Shown in pieces: positions 18,477 through 26,081 of a stretch of DNA of 62,667 bases (position 1 is the first letter of the stretch; each line of letters starts with the position of its first letter). Source of the DNA: Miniimonas arenae. Lineage in GTDB: Bacteria; Actinomycetota; Actinomycetes; Actinomycetales; Beutenbergiaceae. Position numbers and translations under genes: made by a program. The notes beneath the pieces are model-generated. The model was not told the DNA's origin, did no database searches, and was given only the letters and a program-made list of their open reading frames with translations. The stretch is taken from assembly GCF_006351005.1 (NCBI RefSeq), contig NZ_VENP01000014.1:1-62667 (forward strand), in the 5' to 3' direction.

Positions 18477-19058
18477 TCACTCGTCCGCGAGCACGACGGC
18501 GAGCAGCGCCTTCGCGCGTCGGGCGTGGGCGCGCTCGGGCTGGCTCGTGAGCAGCCGTTGCACCTGTGCCACGCGCGTGCCGGCGTCGAGCAGGGCTCGG
18601 ACCGCGGCGACGACCTCGCGGGCGTCGAGCTCGCCCTGCCCCGGCGTCGCTCCCGGGAGCGCGCCGAAGCGCAGCAGGTCGGCCGCCGTCTGGGCGGGTG
18701 TGGTGACGGCGACCCCACCCAGGACGAGGATCTCGTCGGGCGGCAGCACGAGGGTGCGCGGTCGCACGCGGTAGGTGCGGGTGCTGCGGGGTGTCCGGTA
18801 GGCGACGTCGAGCGCGTCAGGGCGGACGCGGCCCGTGTGCACCCACGCCGCGGCACCGAGAACCACGATGGCGCCGGTCGGCACGAGCGAGCGCAGCGAG
18901 GTGGCGCGCTCGGCGGGTCCGGGTGGGACGTCGGGGGCGGTCGCGCCGGCCCAGAGCGCGGTGGCCGGGTCGATCGCGAGCGGCGGCGGGCACAGCCCGT
19001 CGGTCGGGAGAACGACGAGGGGCGCAAGGGGGAGCGGGCGCCAGGCGGGGAGGGTCAC
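18477..19058 (-). CDS. AbiEi-like protein of unknown function
   Basis: A 193-residue protein converging on relA with a 51-bp gap. The central pattern is an AIVVLGAAAWVHTG helix, a DALDVAYRTPRSTRTYRVR strand pair and VAVTTPAQTAADLLRFG. It resembles the core of AbiEi-type antitoxin-like proteins that are abundant in actinobacteria, where TTPxRTxxDL is typical. It lacks a recognisable N-terminal winged helix, and no AbiEii nucleotidyltransferase toxin is adjacent, so a functional toxin-antitoxin pair is not supported. GTG start; no Shine-Dalgarno, but GAGACT-N6-GTG fits a leaderless message. Confidence 0.6.
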   Translation of the reverse strand: MTLPAWRPLPLAPLVVLPTDGLCPPPLAIDPATALWAGATAPDVPPGPAERATSLRSLVPTGAIVVLGAAAWVHTGRVRPDALDVAYRTPRSTRTYRVRPRTLVLPPDEILVLGGVAVTTPAQTAADLLRFGALPGATPGQGELDAREVVAAVRALLDAGTRVAQVQRLLTSQPERAHARRAKALLAVVLADE

Positions 19059-19064
19059 GCCGTC

Positions 19065-19070
19065 AGTCTC
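19065..19070 (-). promoter_or_regulatory. -10-like hexamer GAGACT for the AbiEi-like gene (leaderless)
   Basis: Read on the minus strand, GAGACT is followed by six bases and the GTG start. It fits NANNNT but lacks the leading T, so support is modest. Confidence 0.35.
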
Positions 19071-19121
19071 GCGCTGCTGGCCGCGCTGGGGAACGACGAC
19101 GGCGCGCCTGTGGATCCACGT

Positions 19122-19227
19122 GCCGGTGGCGGGCGAGGGGTGAGGTCTGCCGCGTGTGGGGTTGACGTGGCGGCGCCGGTGGCGGGCGAGGGGTGAGGTC
19201 TGCCGCGTGTGGGGTGGACGTGGCGGC
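19122..19227. repeat. 53-bp tandem duplication between DUF349 and AbiEi-like genes
   Basis: Two head-to-tail copies of a 53-bp unit (19122-19174 and 19175-19227) that I find to differ at a single base (T versus G). The core contains GTGAGGTCTGCCGCGTGTGG. It is not inside a credible gene. Confidence 0.85.
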
Positions 19228-19249
19228 TCTGCAACCCACCCGGGACCGC

Positions 19250-19285
19250 CGACGGGGCGCCTGGAGTGATCCAGGCGCCCCGTCG
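19250..19285 (-). terminator. Perfect 16-bp hairpin after the DUF349 gene
   Basis: CGACGGGGCGCCTGGA (19250-19265) pairs perfectly with 19270-19285 around a GTGA loop. It lies 57 bp past the minus-strand DUF349 stop, so it probably ends the cyclophilin-DUF349 transcript. Confidence 0.7.
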
Positions 19286-19341
19286 AGGTGACCATCGGAC
19301 GCGGCGAGCGGGCGGACCGAGCGCCCGTTCGCCGTCGGGCG

Positions 19342-21264
19342 TCAGCGCTGCGAACGCTGCACGGCGTCGAGCCACTGCCGCCGAGCGGCCAGCGCGGTCC
19401 GCGCGGTCTCCACCGCGCGGGCGTCGCCCTTGGCCTCGGCGGCCGCGAGGTCGGCCTCGAGGGCGTTGATCGCGTCGACCAGCTGGGCGGTCGCGCCCTC
19501 GACGCGGGCCTTGAGCTCGGGGTCGCTGCGCCGCAGGTCGGCCTGCTCGGCGTCGCGCACCGCCTGCTCGACGGCGCGCAGCCGCGCCTCGACCCGGCTG
19601 ATGTCCTTGCGGGGCACCTTGCCGGCCTCGTCCCAGGCGTCCTGGATCGCGCGCAGCTCACGCTTGGTCGAGGCGAGGTCCTTGACCGGGAGCAGGGCCT
19701 CCGCACGCGTGAGCAGCTCGAGCTTGACCTGGAGGTTCGCCTCGAACTCCGCGTCCACGGCCTCGTTCGCCGCCGTGCGGGCGCCGAAGAAGTGGTCCTG
19801 CGCGGCCTTGAAGCGCGCCCACAGCGCGTCGTCGTCCTTCCGGGAGCCGCGGGGGGCGGCCCGCCAGGAGTCCATGAGGTCGCGGAACTCCCCGCCGGTG
19901 GCGCCCCAGTCGGTGGAGTCCTGCAGCGCCTCCGCCCGCGCGACGAGCGCCTCCTTGACGCTGCGGGCCTCGGCGTTGCGCTTGTCCAGCGTCGCGAAGT
20001 GCGAGCGGCGTGCCTTGTCGAAGACGGTGCGCGCGTGCGAGAACCGCTTCCAGAGGGCGTCCTCGGTGGGGCGGTCGATGCGCACGCCGCTGCGCTGCGC
20101 CGTCTTCCACTCCTCCAGGAGGGCGGCGACCTTCGCCGTCGCGTCGCGCCACTGCACGCGCTCCGGGTCGGTCGCGGCGAGCGCCTCGACCTGCTCGACG
20201 ATGGCGGTGCGCTCCTCGACGGCGCGCGCCCGGCTCTGCTCGCGCTCGGCCTGCGCCGCCGCGGCGATCTCCTGCGCGCGGACGGCCGCGGCCGACAACC
20301 GGGTGCGCAGCGCGGGCAGGTCGCCGACCGCAGCGGGCTCGGTGAGCTGCTCCTGGAGCGAGGCGATGGTCGAGGTCGCGTCCTTGGCGGGCAGGCCCGG
20401 CAGACGGGTCTCGAGCAGCTGGACCTGAGCGGCGAGGTCGAGGTACCGGCGGACGTAGAGGCTGAGGGCCTCCTCGGGCGCGCCACCCGGGACTTGGCCG
20501 ACGACGCGGACCGTGTCGCCGTCGCGCACCGACACCGTGCCGTCCTCGGCCACGACGCCGAACTCGGCCGCGGCGGTCGCCGCCTCGTCCAGGGGTGCGG
20601 GGATCGGGGCGGGCGCCGCGGCCGGTGTGGCGGGGGCGGCTCCCGGGCGCGGTGCGGGGCGGGCCCCGCCGCCACCGGGTCGAGGACCGGGGCGCGGGCC
20701 CGGCCGGGGGCCCGGCGTGGGGCGCGGACGCGGCGTCGGAGGGGGCTCGGAAGCCGTCTCGGCTGCCGGCGTCTCGGGCTCCGGCGCGGCGACCGACTCG
20801 GTGGCGGCCTCGGGCTCGGCAACGGGCTCGCTGGCGGCCTCGGGCTCGGCCTCGCTCACGGCCTCCTGCTCGGCGGGCTCGTCGGAGGCGTCGGGGTCCG
20901 TGGCCACGTCGGCCTCGACCGCGGGCTCCGGCTCCGCAGCCGCGTCCGGGTCCGACGCGACGTCGGGCTCGTTCGCCTCAGGAGCCTGGACCGAGATCTC
21001 GGCCTCGACCGGGACGTCCGGCTCGACCGCCACCGCGGGCTCGGGGGCGGCGGCGACCGCGGGCTCGGGGTCGGCGGCGGTCTCGGCCGCGGCGTCGGGC
21101 TCCTGCTCCAGCGCGGGTGCGTCGTCGACCATCTGGTCGACCGGCTGGCCGCCTGCCGGCTCGGCAGACTGGTCGACGGCCGGGTCGAGCTCGCCGACAG
21201 GCCCCTCCTGGAGGGCGTCCTGCGGCTCGGGGGTCGTCTCGAGCGGGTCTGGGGTGGTGGTCAC
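19342..21264 (-). CDS. DUF349-repeat protein
   Basis: A 640-residue protein in two halves. Residues 1 to about 220 are a disordered, strongly acidic Ala/Pro/Glu/Asp stretch ending in a Pro-Arg-Gly run (PTPGPRPGPRPGPRPGGGG). The rest is helical with several DUF349 repeats, each recognisable by WK/WR, LWKRF or LWARFKAAQDHFF patterns. The function of DUF349 proteins is unknown. The GTG start overlaps the cyclophilin stop (GTGA), so the two are translated together. The same neighbourhood near relA is seen in other actinobacteria. A perfect hairpin follows the stop. Confidence 0.85.
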   Translation of the reverse strand: MTTTPDPLETTPEPQDALQEGPVGELDPAVDQSAEPAGGQPVDQMVDDAPALEQEPDAAAETAADPEPAVAAAPEPAVAVEPDVPVEAEISVQAPEANEPDVASDPDAAAEPEPAVEADVATDPDASDEPAEQEAVSEAEPEAASEPVAEPEAATESVAAPEPETPAAETASEPPPTPRPRPTPGPRPGPRPGPRPGGGGARPAPRPGAAPATPAAAPAPIPAPLDEAATAAAEFGVVAEDGTVSVRDGDTVRVVGQVPGGAPEEALSLYVRRYLDLAAQVQLLETRLPGLPAKDATSTIASLQEQLTEPAAVGDLPALRTRLSAAAVRAQEIAAAAQAEREQSRARAVEERTAIVEQVEALAATDPERVQWRDATAKVAALLEEWKTAQRSGVRIDRPTEDALWKRFSHARTVFDKARRSHFATLDKRNAEARSVKEALVARAEALQDSTDWGATGGEFRDLMDSWRAAPRGSRKDDDALWARFKAAQDHFFGARTAANEAVDAEFEANLQVKLELLTRAEALLPVKDLASTKRELRAIQDAWDEAGKVPRKDISRVEARLRAVEQAVRDAEQADLRRSDPELKARVEGATAQLVDAINALEADLAAAEAKGDARAVETARTALAARRQWLDAVQRSQR

Positions 21265-22103
21265 GAGATGGTCACCTTCTCGATGATGACCGCCGTCGCC
21301 GGCGGTCCGTCCGAGGCACCGGTGGTGGTGCCTGCTGCGCCTACGGACTGAAGGATGTCCAGTCCCTGGGTCACGGTACCGAACACCGTGTACCCCCCGG
21401 CAGCGTCGTCCGGGAGCGTGGTGTCCTCGAACACGAGGAAGAACTGGCTGCCCTGGCTGTCGGCGATGCCGGGCTGCCGCGCCATGGCGACCGTGCCGGC
21501 CGGGTAGGCCTGGTCGCTCGGCGAGTTCTCGATCGGCCCGAAGCTGTAGCCGGGACCGCCGGTGCCGCTCGCCGTCGGGTCCCCGCACTGCAGCAGCGCG
21601 TCCGGGAGGAGGCGGTGGCACGCCGTGCCGTCGTAGAAGCCGTCGCTCGCGAGCATGAGGAAGGACGCCACCGCCTGCGGGGCGGCCGCGCCGTCGAGCT
21701 CGAGCACGATGTCGCCGAGGTTCGTCGTGACCGTGGCCGTCCACGTGGTGCCGAGCGAGTCGGTGGCGGGCGGGGGTGCGTCGTAGGTGCGCGGCACCGT
21801 GGTCGGCAGGGCGTTCGGGTCGATCGACGCTGACGCGCCCGCCTCGGTCGCGCCCGCCGTCGCCTCGGCGGTCGCGGTCGCGGTCGCGGTCGCGCCGACC
21901 GTGGCCGTGGGGTCGACGGCCGGGTCGTCGCCGACGTCGCCCAGCGTGACCGCCGCGACCACGCCCGCGAGCACGAGGAGACCCGCCACGAGGCAGATCG
22001 CCACGATCCGTCGCTCCCGACGCAGCTTCGCGGCCCGCTCGTAGCGCGCCTGCGCCTTCGCTGCGCGTCGCCGCTCCGCGTCGCGCTGCTGCCTGCTGAC
22101 CAC
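21261..22103 (-). CDS. Membrane-anchored cyclophilin-type peptidyl-prolyl isomerase
   Basis: A 280-residue protein that isomerises X-Pro bonds of extracytoplasmic proteins. A basic N-terminus (about 1-32) precedes one TM helix (VAICLVAGLLVLAGVVAAV), then a Thr/Ala-rich linker and a cyclophilin domain. Visible motifs are FYDGTACHRLLPDALLQCGDP, SQGSQFFLVFEDT and YTVFGTVTQGLDIL. The orthologue in M. tuberculosis (PpiB) also lies next to relA. The catalytic Arg of the canonical FHRxxxxFxxQGGD motif appears as HRLLPDALLQCGD, which keeps the Arg. GTG start, with GGGAGG as ribosome site. Confidence 0.9.
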   Translation of the reverse strand: MVSRQQRDAERRRAAKAQARYERAAKLRRERRIVAICLVAGLLVLAGVVAAVTLGDVGDDPAVDPTATVGATATATATAEATAGATEAGASASIDPNALPTTVPRTYDAPPPATDSLGTTWTATVTTNLGDIVLELDGAAAPQAVASFLMLASDGFYDGTACHRLLPDALLQCGDPTASGTGGPGYSFGPIENSPSDQAYPAGTVAMARQPGIADSQGSQFFLVFEDTTLPDDAAGGYTVFGTVTQGLDILQSVGAAGTTTGASDGPPATAVIIEKVTIS

Positions 22104-22203
22104 TGCGGCCTCCCGCCGTCCCCGCCGATGCTCTGTGCGTCGCCGCCGCTACCCGTGCCGCGGCCGTCGGCAAGTCTAGGTCGGCGCCGCCCTCTGCCGG
22201 ACC

Positions 22204-22298
22204 GCGCGCCGCCCCGCTCGACGACCGGCGCGGCGCCCCGCTCGGCGACTGGCGCGCCGCCCCGCTCGACGACCGGCTCGGCGCCCGCTCGGCGACTG
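22204..22298. repeat. 24-bp tandem repeats upstream of hisS
   Basis: Four units of about 24 bp (the last is 23 bp) with the core CCCCGCTCGACGACCGG alternating with CCCCGCTCGGCGACTGG. They fill most of the divergent gap between the cyclophilin and hisS. No gene is credible here. Confidence 0.8.
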
Positions 22299-22322
22299 GC
22301 TCGGTCGATCCGAGGGACCTGG

Positions 22323-22328
22323 AAGGAT
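22323..22328 (+). promoter_or_regulatory. AAGGAT hexamer before hisS: leaderless -10 or Shine-Dalgarno
   Basis: AAGGAT, six bases, then ATG at 22335. The spacing fits the leaderless pattern, but GGAAGGA could also act as a ribosome site, so the reading is ambiguous. Confidence 0.35.
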
Positions 22329-22334
22329 CGAGGC

Positions 22335-23735
22335 ATGGCACGTGCATCCCTGTCCGGCTTCCCCGAGTGGCTCCCCGACCAGCGCATCGTCGAGCAGCGC
22401 GTGCTCGACGTCATCGCGCGGACCTTCGAGCTGCACGGGTTCGCCTCGGTCCAGACCCGCGCCGTCGAGCCGCTCGGCGAGCTCCTGCGCAAGGGCGAGA
22501 CGTCGAAGGAGGTCTACGTGCTCTCGCGCCTGCAGGCCGACGAGGGCGAGGCCCCCGCGGACGAAGTCGACCGCCTCGGCCTGCACTTCGACCTCACCGT
22601 CCCGTTCGCGCGCTACGTCGTGGAGCACGCCGGTCGCCTCACGTTCCCCTTCAAGCGCTACCAGATCCAGCCGGTCTGGCGCGGCGAGCGGCCCCAGGAC
22701 GGCCGGTTCCGCGAGTTCTGGCAGGCCGACATCGACGTCGTCGGCGACGGCGAGCTCCCCTTCCACCTCGAGGTCGACGTCGCGCTCGTCGCCGCCGAGG
22801 CGCTCACCGCTCTCGGGGCGCTCGGCCTGCCGCCGGTGCGCATGCTCGTCAACAACCGCAAGGTGGTCGAGGGGTTCTACGCCGGGATCGGCCTCGACCG
22901 CACGGAGGAGGTGCTGCGCGTCGTCGACAAGCTCGCCAAGATCGGGCCCGACGACGTCGCTCGCCTCCTGCGCGAGGAGGTCGGGGCGAGCGAGGCGCAG
23001 GTCGAGGCGTGCCTGGCCCTGTCCCGCCTCGGCGGCGACGTCACGGTAGTGGATCAGGTGCGCGACCTGGCCGACCGGTACGCCGTCGTCACCGCCGACG
23101 ACCCGGCGCGTGCGCTGCTCGCGACCGGGCTGGGCGAGCTGTCCGCGCTGCTCGAGGCCGCCGAGCAGCGTGCCCCCGGGGTCGTGGCCGCCGACCTCTC
23201 GGTGGCCCGCGGCCTCGACTACTACACGGGGTCGGTCTACGAGACCGTCCTGCTCGGGCACGAGAATCTCGGCTCGATCTGCTCCGGCGGGCGCTACGAC
23301 TCCCTTGCGACGGACGGGAAGCGCACCTTCCCCGGCGTCGGGATCTCGATCGGCGTGTCCCGGCTGCTCTCGCGGCTGTTCTCCGCCGACCTGGTCCGTG
23401 CGACCCGCAGCGTGCCGACGGCGGTGCTCGTCGCCGTCGTGGACGAGGACCGTCGTGCGGCGTCGGACGCGATCGCGGCGACGCTGCGCTCGCGCGGCAT
23501 CCCGACCGACGTCGCCCCGACGGCGGCCAAGTTCGGCAAGCAGATCCGGTACGCCGACCGCCGCGGCATCCCGTTCGTGTGGTTCCCGGGCTCGGACGAG
23601 CCAGGCAGCGATCAGGCGGCGCACGGCGAGGTCAAGGACATCCGCTCGGGCGAGCAGGTGGCCGCCGACCCCGCGATGTGGAGCCCGCCGGCCGAGGACC
23701 TCTGGCCGCGCGTGGTCGCGGTCGTTCCGCAGTAG
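22335..23735 (+). CDS. hisS: Histidyl-tRNA synthetase
   Basis: A class II aminoacyl-tRNA synthetase of 466 residues that charges tRNA-His. Motif 2 reads FKRYQIQPVWRGERPQDGRFREFWQADIDVVG, and the histidine-specific signature is ARGLDYYTG with GSICSGGRYDSL. A C-terminal anticodon-binding domain starts near 370 (TAVLVAVVDEDRRAASDAIAATLRSRGIPTDV). The N-terminus (LSGFPEWLPDQRIVEQRV) and lack of the common HisRS opening place it in the longer actinobacterial subgroup. It lies between two minus-strand genes, with a shared terminator at its 3' end. Confidence 0.95.
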   Translation: MARASLSGFPEWLPDQRIVEQRVLDVIARTFELHGFASVQTRAVEPLGELLRKGETSKEVYVLSRLQADEGEAPADEVDRLGLHFDLTVPFARYVVEHAGRLTFPFKRYQIQPVWRGERPQDGRFREFWQADIDVVGDGELPFHLEVDVALVAAEALTALGALGLPPVRMLVNNRKVVEGFYAGIGLDRTEEVLRVVDKLAKIGPDDVARLLREEVGASEAQVEACLALSRLGGDVTVVDQVRDLADRYAVVTADDPARALLATGLGELSALLEAAEQRAPGVVAADLSVARGLDYYTGSVYETVLLGHENLGSICSGGRYDSLATDGKRTFPGVGISIGVSRLLSRLFSADLVRATRSVPTAVLVAVVDEDRRAASDAIAATLRSRGIPTDVAPTAAKFGKQIRYADRRGIPFVWFPGSDEPGSDQAAHGEVKDIRSGEQVAADPAMWSPPAEDLWPRVVAVVPQ

Positions 23736-23766
23736 CCGGGGACCCCGCCGCCCGGCGCACCACGCG

Positions 23767-23800
23767 CGAGAGGCCGGTCCCGAACGGGACCGGCCTCTCG
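23767..23800. terminator. Bidirectional hairpin terminator between hisS and the DEAD-box helicase
   Basis: A perfect 15-bp stem (GAGAGGCCGGTCCC and complement, with an outer C-G pair) around a GAAC loop between two convergent genes. It can serve both strands. Confidence 0.75.
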
Positions 23801-23842
23801 CCGTCGTGCAGGTGAAGCGTGCGCACGGGTGACCCGACGGCG

Positions 23843-23866
23843 GCGGGTGGACGAGCGTCCACCCGC
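23843..23866. terminator. Second hairpin in the hisS-helicase gap
   Basis: GCGGGTGGAC and GTCCACCCGC form a 10-bp stem, with possible extension by one pair, around GAGC. It lies 38 bp past the helicase stop on the minus strand. Confidence 0.55.
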
Positions 23867-23903
23867 GCCGCGTGGTCGGTGTGCGCCGATCAGTGCGTGC
23901 TGA

Positions 23904-25724
23904 TCAGTGCGCGAAGGTGCGCGGGCGGCGCGGACGGTCGTCGCGGTCGCGCGGGCCGGCCTCACGGCCGCCGCGCGAGGGCGGACCGGAGTCCGCCTTG
24001 ATCCGCAGCTGACGCCCAGCCACCTTGGCCGCGCTGATCCGGCGCTCCGCCTCGGCGTCGATCCCGAGCGGGATCTCGACGATGGAGAAGGACCCGAAGA
24101 TGTCGATCTTGCCGATCTCGGCGCCGCGCAGGCCGCCCTCGCCGGTGATCGCGCCGACGATGCCCTGGGGCGTCACGCCGTCGCGGTGGCCGACCGAGAT
24201 GCGGTAGCGGTTGCCACCCGACTCACGCGAGTCGCGACGGCCCGAGCGCTCACGGCCGCGACCGTCACGGTCGCCCCGCTCCTCGCGCTCGCCGTAGGAG
24301 CGGCGGTCGTCGCGGAGCGCGAACTCCTCGGGAACCTCGCGCGTCACGCCGTCGTCGCCCACGGCGAGCGCGAGGAGCGCGGCGGCGACGTCGAGGATGT
24401 CGGTCCCCGTCTCCTCGCAGTGCGCCACGAGCTGGGCGCGGGTGGTCGCGAGCGGGCTCGCGCCGATCCGGGCCTGCGCGGAGCCGAGCGCCGCGCCGAG
24501 GCGGTGGGTGAAGACGTCGGCGCGCGAGGGCAGCCGGGTCTCGACGAGGGTGGAGCCCGTCACGCGCTCGATCGTGCGCAGGCGGGGCTTCTCCTTCGGC
24601 GTGAGGAACGTGAGTGCCACGCCCGTGCGGCCGGCGCGGCCGGTCCGCCCGATGCGGTGCACGTACGTCTCGACCTCGCGCGGGACGTCGAAGTTGACGA
24701 CGAGGCCGATGCGCTCGACGTCGAGCCCGCGGGCCGCGACGTCGGTGGCGACGAGCACGTCGAGCGTGCCGGCGCGCAGGCGGTCCACGATCTTCTCGCG
24801 GTCGCGCTGGGCGACGTCGCCCGAGATCGACGCGGCGTTGACGCCCATGGCGCTCAGCGCGGCCCCGACCTCCTCGGCCGTCTCCCGGGTGCGGACGAAG
24901 ACAATCGCGGCCTCGGCGTCGCTCGTGGCGAGCACGCGCGCGACGGCCTCGGTCTTGTTGCGGAAGGGCACGACGGCGTAGCGCTGCTCGACCGAGCCGA
25001 TCGGCGTGGACTGACGCGCGATCGAGATCTCGACCGGGTTGCTCAGGTGCGTGTTGGCCACCGCGCGGATCGCGGCGGGCATCGTCGCGGAGAACAGGGC
25101 GACCTGCTTGCTCTTGGGCGTGCCCGCGAGGATCGTCTCGACGTCCTCGGCGAAGCCCATCCGGAGCATCTCGTCGGCCTCGTCGAGGACCACGAAGCGC
25201 AGCGTGGACAGGTTGAGCGCGCGGCGCTCGATCATGTCCATGACGCGGCCGGGCGTCCCGACGACGACCTGGGCGCCGCGCTCGAGGCCCCGCAGCTGGG
25301 GCACGAAGCTGGCGCCGCCGTAGATCGGCAGCACCGTGGCGCGCGAGCCGGACGGCAGGAACGACGAGATCGCGTCGGCCACCTGGATCGCGAGCTCGCG
25401 GGTCGGGGTGAGCACGAGCGCCTGCGTCTCGCGCGAGGAGCCGTCGACGGCGGCGAGCATCGGCAGGCCGAACGCGGCGGTCTTGCCGGTCCCGGTCTGG
25501 GCGACGCCGACGATGTCGCGGCCGGCGAGCAGCGCCGGGATCGCGCGGGACTGGATCGGGGTCGGGGTGGTGAAACCGAGGGCGTCGACCGCCGCCATGA
25601 TGTCGGCGGGCAGGCCGAGGCCAGCGAAGGTGGGGCCGGTCTCGACGGACGTCTCGACGGACGTCTCGGCCTCGGACGAGGTGTCGGCGGGCGTGCGGGC
25701 AGGGCTGTCAGCAAGGTCTGGCAT
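23904..25724 (-). CDS. DEAD-box ATP-dependent RNA helicase
   Basis: A 606-residue RNA helicase with the full motif set: Q-motif region TPTPIQSRAIP, Walker A AQTGTGKTAAF, PTRELAIQ, GTPGRVMDM, DEAD (LDEADEML), SAT, ARGLDVERI and HRIGRTGRAG. After an Arg/Glu/Gly-rich linker the C-terminus has a DbpA-type RNA-binding domain (YRISVGHRDGVTPQGIVGAITGEGGL, IGKIDIFGSFSIVEIP), as in DeaD/CsdA helicases. It probably acts in ribosome assembly or RNA decay at low temperature. ATG start at 25724. The N-terminal 45 residues are acidic and disordered. Confidence 0.93.
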   Translation of the reverse strand: MPDLADSPARTPADTSSEAETSVETSVETGPTFAGLGLPADIMAAVDALGFTTPTPIQSRAIPALLAGRDIVGVAQTGTGKTAAFGLPMLAAVDGSSRETQALVLTPTRELAIQVADAISSFLPSGSRATVLPIYGGASFVPQLRGLERGAQVVVGTPGRVMDMIERRALNLSTLRFVVLDEADEMLRMGFAEDVETILAGTPKSKQVALFSATMPAAIRAVANTHLSNPVEISIARQSTPIGSVEQRYAVVPFRNKTEAVARVLATSDAEAAIVFVRTRETAEEVGAALSAMGVNAASISGDVAQRDREKIVDRLRAGTLDVLVATDVAARGLDVERIGLVVNFDVPREVETYVHRIGRTGRAGRTGVALTFLTPKEKPRLRTIERVTGSTLVETRLPSRADVFTHRLGAALGSAQARIGASPLATTRAQLVAHCEETGTDILDVAAALLALAVGDDGVTREVPEEFALRDDRRSYGEREERGDRDGRGRERSGRRDSRESGGNRYRISVGHRDGVTPQGIVGAITGEGGLRGAEIGKIDIFGSFSIVEIPLGIDAEAERRISAAKVAGRQLRIKADSGPPSRGGREAGPRDRDDRPRRPRTFAH

Positions 25725-26020
25725 GGCAGGGATATCCCAACGTGTCGAGCGGGGGGAGAGGTCGACGCGCGACGGGTCGCGTGCCGCACGTCCGCGCCCG
25801 GCCCGTCGTCCTGCCGTCGCACTCTGCGACGCGCGTGGTCCCGTCCGCTGCCTGGTCGTGCTGCAGCGCTCTGCGGGAGCTTGTGATGGGGCCCTGTGGC
25901 GGATTCGCACTCCAGGAACTCCCATAGCCTACCGGACGGGGTCCGCGCGGGCGGGGACGCCCCCGGTGACCTGGCTCACCCGCGCCCGCAGCCGCTGCGA
26001 CCGCCGTGTCCGTGCCCAAG

Positions 26021-26072
26021 CCAGCGCCGGTGCCAGTGCCGGTGTCAGTGCCGGTGCCAGTGCCAGTGCCAG
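26021..26072. repeat. Short 6-bp repeats (GTGCCR) upstream of the aminotransferase
   Basis: Alternating CCGGTG and CCAGTG units run for about 50 bp directly ahead of the CAGAAT -10 hexamer, a simple-sequence tract that could vary in length. Confidence 0.7.
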
Positions 26073-26075
26073 AAT
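26070..26075 (+). promoter_or_regulatory. -10 hexamer CAGAAT placed for a leaderless aminotransferase mRNA
   Basis: CAGAAT is followed by six bases and the GTG at 26082. The adjoining repeat tract contributes the first base of the hexamer. Confidence 0.45.
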
Positions 26076-26081
26076 GCCGGG

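Larger units (their letters stand above)
25725..26081. other. 357-bp divergent gap between helicase and aminotransferase
   Basis: No credible gene. It should hold the helicase promoter on the minus strand, which I cannot place. On the plus strand 26021-26072 is a run of 6-bp GTGCCR repeats ending at a CAGAAT hexamer used by the aminotransferase. A GGGAG...CTCCC pairing around 25880-25922 looks slightly tRNA-like but does not fold as a tRNA. Confidence 0.5.

Noticed and set aside
18477-20822. One 781-residue minus-strand protein joining the AbiEi-like gene with upstream sequence
   Set aside because: The upstream part is antisense-frame reading of the DUF349 gene and the 53-bp repeats. A terminator and a plausible start at 19058 separate them.
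25870-25925. tRNA-like stretch (GGGAG ... GGATTCGCACTCC ... CTCCC)
   Set aside because: The T-arm resemblance is superficial; there is no proper anticodon arm or acceptor length, and it does not form a cloverleaf.
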